This document shows, one piece after another, positions 1 through 5,942 of a stretch of DNA of 6,235 nt. The notes beneath the pieces were generated by a model, which saw only the letters and a list, made by a program, of their open reading frames with translations, was not told where the DNA came from and made no database searches. The first letter of the stretch is position 1, and the number at the start of each line of letters is the position of its first letter. The position numbers were made by a program, and so were the translations under genes. The stretch is from an uncultured Bacilli bacterium (lineage in GTDB: Bacteria; Bacillota_I; Bacilli_A; RF39; UBA660): contig CANQKK010000052.1 of assembly GCA_947624475.1 (NCBI GenBank), positions 1-6,235 of the forward strand, read 5' to 3'.

Positions 1-2172
1 TCGAAAATTAGTGCAACTAATAGTAGTTATGATGTTGACATGTTAAAATATAAAGAGCAAATTAAATTATTTCGCGAAGAGATAAATACTAAGCAAACGG
101 AGTTGTTAGAACTTACTAAGGAAGAAGAAAAAGTAACTTCGGATATTAAACTTTTAGAAGAACGGAATAAATATAAAGATGAAAAAGCAAAGATTTCTAA
201 TAATATAATTGCTCTAAAAGAAGATTTGCTAAAAATTACTACTTTATTAAATGACTTGAGAAGTAGCGTCGAAGTACTTACAAAAAAACAAGATCTTACT
301 AAGAGTACGATAATTGATTTGGAAAATAGAAGTAGAGATATTATCAGTAAAAAGAATGATCTGAATAATACTATTATTAAAAATAATCGGGAAATTGATA
401 GTTTTAAATACCGAATTAGTTATCTCGAAGAGAGTATAAGTTCTAATTTACTAGTTCCTAAACCTGTTAAGTTGATTTTAGATAATCCTAAATTTACAGG
501 TATTCATAATGTTATATCTTCTCTTATCGATACTGATAACGAGTATGTAACAGCAATTAATACTTCTCTTGGAGTAGCATCTTCGTATTTAGTTGTAGAT
601 ACACCTAAGACGGCTAAAGAGTTAATTGGTTATTTAAAGAGTAATAATTTAGGTAGGGCTACCTTTTATCCTATATCGGTAATTAGTGGTAGATATATTG
701 ATGATTCCGTTTTGAGTGAGTTAAAGATGATGCCTGGTTTTATTGATATAGCGGCAAACTTAGTAACTTATGATAATATTTATAAAAATATTATTTTTAA
801 TACTCTTGGAACTACTGTTATTGCTAAGGATATTGATAGTGCTAATAATATTAGTACTAGGGTAAATAAAAGGTACAAAATAGTAACATTAGATGGTCAA
901 GTAGTAAATGTAGGAGGCTCTTTAACTGGGGGCTCGATAGTGAAAGTGAATAGTTCGCTATCGCAAAAATATGAACTAGATGAATTAAATAGAAAGTATG
1001 TATCGGTAAGTAATAGTAATATTAAGATTGTCAAAGATATTGAAAAATTAGATAGTGAAAAAGAACTGTTAGATAAAAAATTATATTCGGAGCAAAATAC
1101 TCTCTCGGAATATGAAGTTCAAAAGAATAATATTTTAAATAATATCTTGCTTACTGAAAAAGAGAAAGAAGCTAAAGAAAAAGAATTAAAAGATTTAATG
1201 AGTATTCAAAATAATAGTAGTGAAGATAGTCTTCTTATAAATAAATTATCGGAGATAAAAGATAAAATATCATCGTTAAATAAAGAAATATCCCTTCTTA
1301 AGATCGAAGAGGCGTCTTCGAGTAATAGTTTAAATGAAATCGAGAGTACTTCGAAGACGAGTATGAGTTATATCAGTAAAAAAGAAAGGGAATTAAATAA
1401 TTTAAAAATAAATATTGGGAAGGCCGATGTTAAATTAGATAATCTTTTAGAAAATTTAAATACTAACTATAATATGACGTATGATTTTGCTATTCAAAAT
1501 TATAAGTTAGAGTTAGAGGAAGATGATGCACGAAGCAAAGTTATAAAACTTCGTGATGAACTAGCGCTTCTTGGAAATGTCAATTTAGATGCTCCCGAAG
1601 AATATGAAAAAGTAAAAGAACGATTGGACTTCTTAAAGGGGCAAAAGGAAGACTTGATATCTGCTGAAAATACTTTATACGATATTATTAAAGAGATGGA
1701 TAGTATTATGAAGAGTAAATTTAAAGAGACATTCGAAGAGATTAGAAGGGAATTTAAACAGGTATTTCGTGATTTATTTAAAGGAGGAAGAGCGGAACTA
1801 TCTTTAACTGATCCGGATAATTTGCTTGAGACTGGTATCGAAATAAAAGCTGAGCCTCCTGGGAAAAAACTTCAGAGTATTTCTCTCTTATCTGGAGGCG
1901 AGAAGACTTTTACGGCTATTTCTCTATTATTTGCTATTTTAAATGTTCGAAGTGTTCCTTTTTGTCTTTTCGATGAGGTTGAGGCTGCTCTAGATGATGC
2001 TAATGTCGAATCGTTTGGAAACTATCTAAATAAGTATCACGATAGTACGCAGTTTATCATCATCACCCATAAGAAAAAGACGATGGAATATACTGATTTA
2101 TTATATGGAATTACTATGCAAGAGTCGGGAGTTAGTAAAATTGTCTCAGTAAAATTAGAGGATCAAAAATAA
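1..2172 (+). CDS. smc: Chromosome partition protein SMC, C-terminal part (5' truncated by window edge)
   Basis: SMC is the ATPase of the bacterial condensin (SMC-ScpAB) that organises and helps segregate the chromosome. The reading frame is open from base 1, so the first Met (base 40) is internal and the N-terminal head with Walker A lies outside the window. The window holds 723 residues. In order they are: the end of the N-terminal coiled coil (about 1-145); the hinge (about 148-315), with its glycine motif VVNVGGSLTGGS at bases 904-936; the C-terminal coiled coil (about 320-590), rich in K, E, L, N and S; and the C-terminal head. The head shows the ABC signature LSGGEK (bases 1888-1905), then Walker B PFCLFDEVEAALDD with catalytic Glu at 1975-1977, and ends in the family-typical ESGVSKIVSVKLE. 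The arm between hinge and signature is unusually short (see findings). There is no ftsY downstream; the gene converges on spoVS. The family call is certain; full length is unknown, and I infer about 970-980 residues if both arms match. Confidence 0.97.
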   Translation, partial: SKISATNSSYDVDMLKYKEQIKLFREEINTKQTELLELTKEEEKVTSDIKLLEERNKYKDEKAKISNNIIALKEDLLKITTLLNDLRSSVEVLTKKQDLTKSTIIDLENRSRDIISKKNDLNNTIIKNNREIDSFKYRISYLEESISSNLLVPKPVKLILDNPKFTGIHNVISSLIDTDNEYVTAINTSLGVASSYLVVDTPKTAKELIGYLKSNNLGRATFYPISVISGRYIDDSVLSELKMMPGFIDIAANLVTYDNIYKNIIFNTLGTTVIAKDIDSANNISTRVNKRYKIVTLDGQVVNVGGSLTGGSIVKVNSSLSQKYELDELNRKYVSVSNSNIKIVKDIEKLDSEKELLDKKLYSEQNTLSEYEVQKNNILNNILLTEKEKEAKEKELKDLMSIQNNSSEDSLLINKLSEIKDKISSLNKEISLLKIEEASSSNSLNEIESTSKTSMSYISKKERELNNLKINIGKADVKLDNLLENLNTNYNMTYDFAIQNYKLELEEDDARSKVIKLRDELALLGNVNLDAPEEYEKVKERLDFLKGQKEDLISAENTLYDIIKEMDSIMKSKFKETFEEIRREFKQVFRDLFKGGRAELSLTDPDNLLETGIEIKAEPPGKKLQSISLLSGGEKTFTAISLLFAILNVRSVPFCLFDEVEAALDDANVESFGNYLNKYHDSTQFIIITHKKKTMEYTDLLYGITMQESGVSKIVSVKLEDQK

Positions 2173-2203
2173 AATTGTAATTGAAATGATTACAATTTTA
2201 TTT
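2170..2203. terminator. AT-only bidirectional terminator hairpin over the smc stop codon
   Basis: Bases 2170-2181 and 2189-2200 form a perfect 12-bp inverted repeat with a 7-base loop (tgaaatg). The left arm begins with the smc TAA stop (2170-2172). On the + strand the right arm runs into a T-rich end (attttattt, 2195-2203). On the - strand the arm is followed by tttttgatc, so it could stop transcription from both sides. Only one base pair in twelve is G-C, so it would be a weak terminator alone. The role is inferred from the shape and its convergent-gene position. Confidence 0.7.
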
Positions 2204-2227
2204 AAAAAAAGAGGCTTATTTAGCCTC
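2204..2227 (-). terminator. Intrinsic terminator of spoVS, overlapping its last codons
   Basis: Read on the - strand, GAGGCT-aaata-AGCCTC (2227 down to 2211) is a perfect 6-bp stem with four G-C pairs and a 5-base loop, followed directly by seven T residues (2210-2204). This is the classical intrinsic terminator shape. The stem and loop encode the last three residues of SpoVS (Glu-Ala-Lys) and contain its TAA stop (2218-2216), so the coding region ends inside the terminator. On the + strand there is no T-tract after the stem, so it should act only on spoVS transcripts. Confidence 0.85.
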
Positions 2228-2476
2228 GACTATTAACTTGATAGCGGTCCTTTCTTCACCATCGATAGTAATATCGATGAATGCCGGAATACAAACTAAA
2301 TTTTTACCGGAAGGAGCAACGAATCCTCTTGCAATAGCAACTCCTTTAATTGCTTGATTAAGTGCTCCTGCTCCTATTGCTTGAACTTCGACCGTTCCTT
2401 TTTCTCTAAAGACATTAGCAAGTGCTCCTGCTACTGAATTAGGATTAGACTTTGATGAAACTTTAATTGTTTCCAT
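2216..2476 (-). CDS. spoVS: Stage V sporulation protein S (SpoVS)
   Basis: This is an 86-residue protein, the usual full length of SpoVS. In Bacillus subtilis SpoVS is needed to pass stage V of sporulation (coat and cortex); family members adopt an Alba-like fold thought to bind nucleic acid, and the exact mechanism is unsettled. The sequence has the family hallmarks in order: KVSSKSNPNSVAGALA near residues 5-20, VQAIGAGALNQAIKGVAIAR at about 31-50, GFVAPSG, and the end IDGEERTAIKLIVE. The Met start matches the family N-terminus. It is a single-gene unit, converging on smc and divergent from the str operon. Genes of this family also occur in bacteria that do not form spores, so its presence does not prove sporulation here. 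A ribosome binding site, a candidate promoter and a clear terminator are listed separately. Confidence 0.95.
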   Translation of the reverse strand: METIKVSSKSNPNSVAGALANVFREKGTVEVQAIGAGALNQAIKGVAIARGFVAPSGKNLVCIPAFIDITIDGEERTAIKLIVEAK

Positions 2477-2490
2477 AATTATTTTATCAT

Positions 2491-2496
2491 TCCTTT
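2491..2496 (-). promoter_or_regulatory. spoVS ribosome binding site with long spacing
   Basis: On the - strand AAAGGA lies 14 bases before the spoVS ATG, whereas the other four genes with visible starts have 7-8 bases. The ATG that directly abuts this site (2490-2488) opens only a three-codon frame ending in TAA. The family N-terminus fixes the real start at 2476. The spacing suggests less efficient initiation than for the str genes. Confidence 0.5.
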
Positions 2497-2530
2497 CTTT
2501 GCTTAATAAACTATATGAAGAAGTTTTTAA

Positions 2531-2558
2531 AATATAACTTGGCTTTTAAAGTTGTAAG
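2531..2558 (-). promoter_or_regulatory. Candidate sigma-A-type promoter for spoVS
   Basis: Read on the - strand, CTTACA (2558-2553; 4 of 6 to TTGACA), a 16-base spacer and TATATT (2536-2531; 5 of 6 to TATAAT) are followed by about 48 bases of leader before the spoVS ATG. In B. subtilis spoVS depends on sigma-H; I saw no convincing sigma-H pair here. In such AT-rich DNA a match this good may arise by chance. Confidence 0.3.
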
Positions 2559-2639
2559 AAAGGGTATATAAATTTAACTTAAGGCATAGAATAGATAGGG
2601 TAGAAATGTAAAAATAGCAATTTTGATATTAAAAAAGGA

Positions 2640-2676
2640 AAAAATACTTGACTTCTAATTTTAAAAATGTTATATT
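2640..2676 (+). promoter_or_regulatory. Promoter of the rpsL-rpsG-fusA operon
   Basis: TTGACT (2648-2653, 5 of 6 to consensus), a 17-base spacer and TATATT (2671-2676, 5 of 6) are preceded by TG one base upstream of the -10 (2668-2669), making an extended -10 element. An A-rich run just upstream (about 2630-2644) resembles an UP element. Transcription should begin near 2683. The 12 bases at 2640-2651 recur exactly at the tuf promoter. This is the best promoter in the window and fits a highly expressed ribosomal operon. Confidence 0.8.
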
Positions 2677-2682
2677 TAAAAC

Positions 2683-2772
2683 GCTTATGTATTTGAGTTT
2701 TGTCATGTGGCAGAACTTAAATTTAAGATTACAAATGAAACACCAGGATATGTGTAAGAAAGGAGTGAGATA
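2683..2772 (+). promoter_or_regulatory. Structured 5' leader of rpsL
   Basis: The inferred 90-base leader holds three inverted repeats. First, 2697-2704 pairs with 2709-2716 (8 bp including two G-U, loop atgt). Second, CTTAAATTTAAG (2716-2727) is a perfect 12-base palindrome. Third, ACAC/GTGT (2740-2743 with 2752-2755, 8-base loop) ends just before the rpsL ribosome binding site AAAGGAG (2759-2765, 7 bases from ATG). Ribosomal-protein leaders often bind their own product. That this one does so is inference; I recognise no catalogued motif. Confidence 0.35.
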
Positions 2773-2773
2773 A
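2687..2773 (+). other. Possible 28-codon leader ORF ending in TAATG overlap with rpsL
   Basis: An ATG at 2687, about four bases after the inferred transcription start, opens a frame of 28 codons that fills the rpsL leader and ends at TAA 2771-2773. The last A of that stop is the first base of the rpsL ATG. Further in-frame ATGs lie at 2705, 2735 and 2750. None has a good ribosome binding site, so translation would have to be near-leaderless. The peptide (starting MYLSFVMWQN, ending MCKKGVR) resembles nothing I know. An open frame of this size is not rare in AT-rich DNA, so it is listed as a candidate only. Confidence 0.2.
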
Positions 2774-3186
2774 TGCCTACAATTAATCAGTTGACAAGAA
2801 AGCCTAGAAAGAAGAAACAATACAAGAGTAAATCTCCAGCATTATTAGTAGGAAAAAATAGTGTTCAAAAGAAACAGACAGTACAGGTTTCACCTCAAAA
2901 AAGAGGAGTATGTACTCGTGTTGGAACTATTACCCCTAAAAAGCCAAACTCTGCTTTGAGAAAATATGCGAGAGTAAGATTATCTAATGGTATGGAAGTT
3001 ACTTGTTATATTCCAGGTATTGGGCACAACTTGCAGGAACATAGTGTCGTTCTAATAAGAGGAGGTCGTGTTAAAGACTTAATCGGTGTTAGATATCACA
3101 TCATTAGAGGAACTCTAGATACTGCCGGAGTTCAAAATAGACAACAAGGTAGAAGTAAATATGGTGCAAAAAGAGATAAGAAATAA
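2773..3186 (+). CDS. rpsL: 30S ribosomal protein S12
   Basis: S12 sits at the decoding centre of the small subunit, where it helps monitor codon-anticodon pairing; it is the classical streptomycin target protein. At 137 residues it is the long Firmicutes form, with an extra stretch (about 18-40) between the basic N-terminus and PQKRGVCTRV. Conserved blocks follow: TPKKPNSALRK (54-64), GIGHNLQEHSVVLIRGGRVKDL (82-103) and the tail RSKYGAKR. Lys56 and Lys57, equivalent to E. coli Lys42 and Lys43, are intact. Asp102 corresponds to E. coli Asp88, but the next-but-one residue, Pro90 in E. coli, is Ile104 here (see findings). Start: AAAGGAG seven bases before ATG and the family N-terminus MPTINQLTRK. 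It is the first gene of the operon, with rpsG 31 bases downstream. Confidence 0.98.
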   Translation: MPTINQLTRKPRKKKQYKSKSPALLVGKNSVQKKQTVQVSPQKRGVCTRVGTITPKKPNSALRKYARVRLSNGMEVTCYIPGIGHNLQEHSVVLIRGGRVKDLIGVRYHIIRGTLDTAGVQNRQQGRSKYGAKRDKK

Positions 3187-3217
3187 TTAGTTAAAATTTA
3201 TAGAAGGAGGAATACTC

Positions 3218-3685
3218 ATGAGAAAGAGAAGAGCAACTAAAAGAGATGTACTAGCAGATCCTATCTATAATTCAAAAGTGGTTACTAAGTTAGTTAATCA
3301 TATTATGAAAGATGGAAAAAAGGGAACTGCTCAGAAAATAATTTATGATGCTTTTGATATGATAAAAGATAAAACTGGCGAAGAAGCGATGGTAGTATTC
3401 GAAAAAGCGATGGATAATATCAAACCATCACTCGAAGTTAAATCGAGAAGAGTTGGTGGTGCTAACTATCAGGTACCAGTTGAAGTTAAACCGGCAAGAG
3501 CTCAGGCTTTAGCCTTTCGTTGGCTTGCTCAGTATGCAAGACTTAGAAATGGACACTCTATGGCGGAGAATCTTGCTAATGAAATTATCGATGCTTCAAA
3601 TGGAACAGGGGCTTCGGTTAAGAAGAAAGATGATACTCATAAGATGGCAGAGGCTAATAAAGCATTTGCACATTATAGATGGTAA
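3218..3685 (+). CDS. rpsG: 30S ribosomal protein S7
   Basis: S7 nucleates assembly of the 30S head by binding the 3' major domain of 16S rRNA and lies near the exit site. The 155-residue protein has normal length and starts with the basic MRKRRATKRDVLADPIYNSK. It carries KSRRVGGANYQVPVEV (75-90), the helix RWLAQYARLRNG (101-112) and the standard C-terminus DTHKMAEANKAFAHYRW. The segment KPARAQALAFRWL (91-103) is unlike the more usual RPERR-type wording but leaves the fold intact. It has the best ribosome binding site in the window, AAGGAGG (3204-3210), seven bases from ATG. In E. coli S7 represses its operon by binding the rpsL-rpsG gap; the 31-base gap here is too small for that element, so any S7 control must lie elsewhere. 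Confidence 0.98.
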   Translation: MRKRRATKRDVLADPIYNSKVVTKLVNHIMKDGKKGTAQKIIYDAFDMIKDKTGEEAMVVFEKAMDNIKPSLEVKSRRVGGANYQVPVEVKPARAQALAFRWLAQYARLRNGHSMAENLANEIIDASNGTGASVKKKDDTHKMAEANKAFAHYRW

Positions 3686-3794
3686 AATATTAGATAGATA
3701 TGAAAAATTACTAGATATCGTCGGAAAGGATAATTTTATCTTTTATGATGATGTAAATTATATTTGAAAATTAAAAGAAGAAAGGAAATAAATT
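3686..3794 (+). other. rpsG-fusA spacer without a supported gene
   Basis: These 109 bases separate two genes of one operon. No credible promoter or terminator is visible. The +1 frame relative to rpsG stays open to TGA at 3765-3767 and reads coding-like (GKILDRYEKLLDIVGKDNF and a little more), but there is no start codon with a ribosome binding site in the spacer. At the right end AAAGGA (3781-3786) is the fusA ribosome binding site, eight bases from ATG. Confidence 0.5.
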
Positions 3795-5867
3795 ATGGCT
3801 CGTGAAATAGGATTAGAACATACAAGAAATCTTGGAATCATGGCCCATATTGATGCAGGTAAGACAACTTGTACTGAGAGAATTCTTTTCCATACTCATA
3901 AGATTCATAAAATTGGTGAAACACACGATGGTGAATCACAAATGGATTGGATGGAACAGGAACAAGAAAGAGGCATCACTATTACGAGTGCTGCTACAAC
4001 GGCATTTTGGAAGGGTTATAGATTCAATATAATCGATACTCCAGGACATGTTGACTTCACGATTGAAGTTCAGAGAAGTCTTAGAGTACTTGATGGTGCT
4101 GTACTACTAATCGATGCTCAAGCGGGTGTTGAACCACAGAGTGAGACGGTATGGAGACAGGCAAATGAATATAATGTACCTAGAATTATTTTTGCAAATA
4201 AGATGGATAAAATGGGAGCGGACTTCTATTTTAGTTTGGGTACGATAAGTGATAGATTAGGGGCTAATTGTGCTGCTATCGAGCTTCCAATTGGTGCCGA
4301 ATCAGACTTTAATGGTGTAATTGACTTAGTTACGATGAAAGCATATCATTTTGATGGTAAGCAAGAAGAAAATTACACAGAAATCGAAATTCCAGAGGAT
4401 ATGAAAGATAAGGCTTTGGAATATCGTAATAAACTTATCGAATCAGCTGCTGATTTCGATGAAGAATTAATGATGAAATATTTAGATGGTGAAGAAATTG
4501 GTGTCGATGAACTTAAGAAAGCAATTAGAACAGGAGTTTTAAAGGCTGAGTTCTTCCCTGTAATGTGCGGAACAGCCCTAGGAAATATGGGTATTAAATT
4601 ATTACTAGATGCTGTTGTCGACTATCTTCCTGCTCCTACAGATATCGAGGCTATCGAGTGTACTGATCCGAAGGGACAGGTAGTACTAAGACATCCATCT
4701 GATTCGGAACCATTTACGGCTCTAGCATTTAAAATTGCTACTGACCCATTTGTAGGTAGACTGACGTTCTTTAGAGTATACTCGGGAACATTAAAGAGTG
4801 GTTCTTATGTATTAAACTCGACAAAAAATGTTAAAGAGAGAATTGGTCGTATTCTACTTATGCACGCTAATCACAGAGAGGAAATTTCTGAAATTTATTC
4901 TGGTGAGATAGGAGCAGCAGTAGGACTTAAAAATACGACGACAGCGGATACGCTATGTGATGAGAAAAAACCTGTAATAATGAAAGGTATGGAGTTTCCG
5001 GAACCAGTTATAACTCAGGCTGTCGAACCAAAGACGAAAGCAGACCAGGAAAAAATGGGAATTGCTCTTCAAAAACTTGCTGAGGAAGACCCAACATTTA
5101 GAATGCAAACTGATCCTGAGACAGGACAGACGACTATTTCGGGAATGGGAGAACTTCACCTCGATATTATCGTCGATAGAATGAGAAGAGAATTTGGTGT
5201 CGAAGCGACAGTAGGTGCACCTATGGTTGCCTACCGTGAGACGATTACTCAAATGGGTGAGTGTGAAGGAAAACATATTAAACAGTCTGGTGGTCGTGGA
5301 CAGTATGGACATGTTTGGGTTCGCTTTGAACCAAATCCGGAAAAAGGATACGAATTTGTCGATAATATTGTCGGCGGTGTCGTTCCAAGAGAATATATCT
5401 CAGTAATTGATAAGGGATTACAAGAGGCTATGCAGACTGGTATTCTAGCGGGATATCCAATGGTTGATGTTAAAGCAACATTATTTGATGGTTCATACCA
5501 TGATGTCGACTCATCAGAAATGGCTTTCAAAATAGCGGCTTCTCTTGCTTTAAAAGAAGCAAAAAATAAATGTAGGCCAATACTATTAGAACCAATTATG
5601 AAGGTCGTAGTTACTGCCCCAGACGAATATACGGGAGCAGTAATTGGAGACTTGACTGCAAGACGTGGAAAACCACAAAGTCAAGAATCTCGAGGTAATG
5701 CAATAGCCTTTACTGCTATGGTACCTCTATCTGAGATGTTTGGTTATGCAACTAGTTTGAGAAGTTCGACTCAAGGTCGTGGAAACTATGTTATGGAACT
5801 AGATCACTACGAGGAAGTTCCAAAATCAATAGCTGATGAAATCATTAAGAAAAATGGGGGAAATTAG
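3795..5867 (+). CDS. fusA: Translation elongation factor G (EF-G)
   Basis: EF-G is the cytosolic GTPase that drives translocation of tRNA and mRNA and, with RRF, splits ribosomes after termination. At 690 residues it is of normal bacterial length. The G domain has AHIDAGKT (17-24), the switch I block EQERGITITSAATT (56-69), DTPGHVDF (81-88) with catalytic His85, and NKMD (135-138). Domain II follows at about 290-400. Domain III contains GELHLDI with His455, a position linked to fusidic acid resistance in other species and here of the sensitive type. Domain IV has RGQYGHV (501-507) and the tip motif HDVDSSE starting at His569, which enters the decoding site. Domain V ends with MFGYATSLRSSTQGRGNY. 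Start: AAAGGA eight bases before ATG and the family N-terminus MAREIGLEHTRNLGIMAHID. The gene ends with tandem stops TAG TAA (5865-5870). All four Trp codons are TGG. It should be transcribed with rpsL and rpsG. Confidence 0.98.
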   Translation: MAREIGLEHTRNLGIMAHIDAGKTTCTERILFHTHKIHKIGETHDGESQMDWMEQEQERGITITSAATTAFWKGYRFNIIDTPGHVDFTIEVQRSLRVLDGAVLLIDAQAGVEPQSETVWRQANEYNVPRIIFANKMDKMGADFYFSLGTISDRLGANCAAIELPIGAESDFNGVIDLVTMKAYHFDGKQEENYTEIEIPEDMKDKALEYRNKLIESAADFDEELMMKYLDGEEIGVDELKKAIRTGVLKAEFFPVMCGTALGNMGIKLLLDAVVDYLPAPTDIEAIECTDPKGQVVLRHPSDSEPFTALAFKIATDPFVGRLTFFRVYSGTLKSGSYVLNSTKNVKERIGRILLMHANHREEISEIYSGEIGAAVGLKNTTTADTLCDEKKPVIMKGMEFPEPVITQAVEPKTKADQEKMGIALQKLAEEDPTFRMQTDPETGQTTISGMGELHLDIIVDRMRREFGVEATVGAPMVAYRETITQMGECEGKHIKQSGGRGQYGHVWVRFEPNPEKGYEFVDNIVGGVVPREYISVIDKGLQEAMQTGILAGYPMVDVKATLFDGSYHDVDSSEMAFKIAASLALKEAKNKCRPILLEPIMKVVVTAPDEYTGAVIGDLTARRGKPQSQESRGNAIAFTAMVPLSEMFGYATSLRSSTQGRGNYVMELDHYEEVPKSIADEIIKKNGGN

Positions 5868-5868
5868 T

Positions 5869-5904
5869 AAAAATACTTGAAAAAAAAATATTATATGATA
5901 AAAT
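5869..5904 (+). promoter_or_regulatory. Promoter of tuf
   Basis: TTGAAA (5877-5882, 5 of 6), a 16-base spacer and TAAAAT (5899-5904, 5 of 6) preceded by TG at 5896-5897 make an extended -10 promoter with a predicted start near 5911, about 32 bases before the tuf ATG. The 12 bases 5869-5880 are identical to those around the rpsL -35. tuf can therefore be expressed above the level of fusA read-through. No terminator separates fusA and tuf, so both routes are likely. Confidence 0.7.
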
Positions 5905-5942
5905 ATATTATGTAATGTTAAAAGAAAGAGAGGAAATTTATA

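Noticed and set aside
2477..2640. Searched for a small gene, tRNA, riboswitch or sigma-H promoter between spoVS and the rpsL promoter
   Set aside because: Only short AT-rich repeats such as AACTT/AAGTT (2536-2553) were seen; nothing with a known fold or a good sigma-H pair.
2629..2820. 63-codon open frame on the - strand across the rpsL promoter and start
   Set aside because: It overlaps the strong rpsL promoter, ribosome binding site and first codons, has no recognisable product and no ribosome binding site.
3708..3736. Possible promoter for fusA (TTACTA, 17 bases, TAATTT)
   Set aside because: Poor match at both boxes; expected by chance in this AT-rich DNA.
3704..3737. AAAATTA / TAATTTT inverted repeat in the rpsG-fusA spacer as a terminator or attenuator
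   Set aside because: Seven A/T-rich pairs (no G-C pair) with a 20-base loop, no T-tract; too weak to call.
3832..4032. 66-codon frame in the + strand inside fusA
   Set aside because: It is an out-of-frame reading of the conserved EF-G G domain.
4953..5530. Open frames on the - strand inside fusA
   Set aside because: They lie wholly within a certain EF-G coding region, have no family resemblance, and are shadows of its codon pattern.
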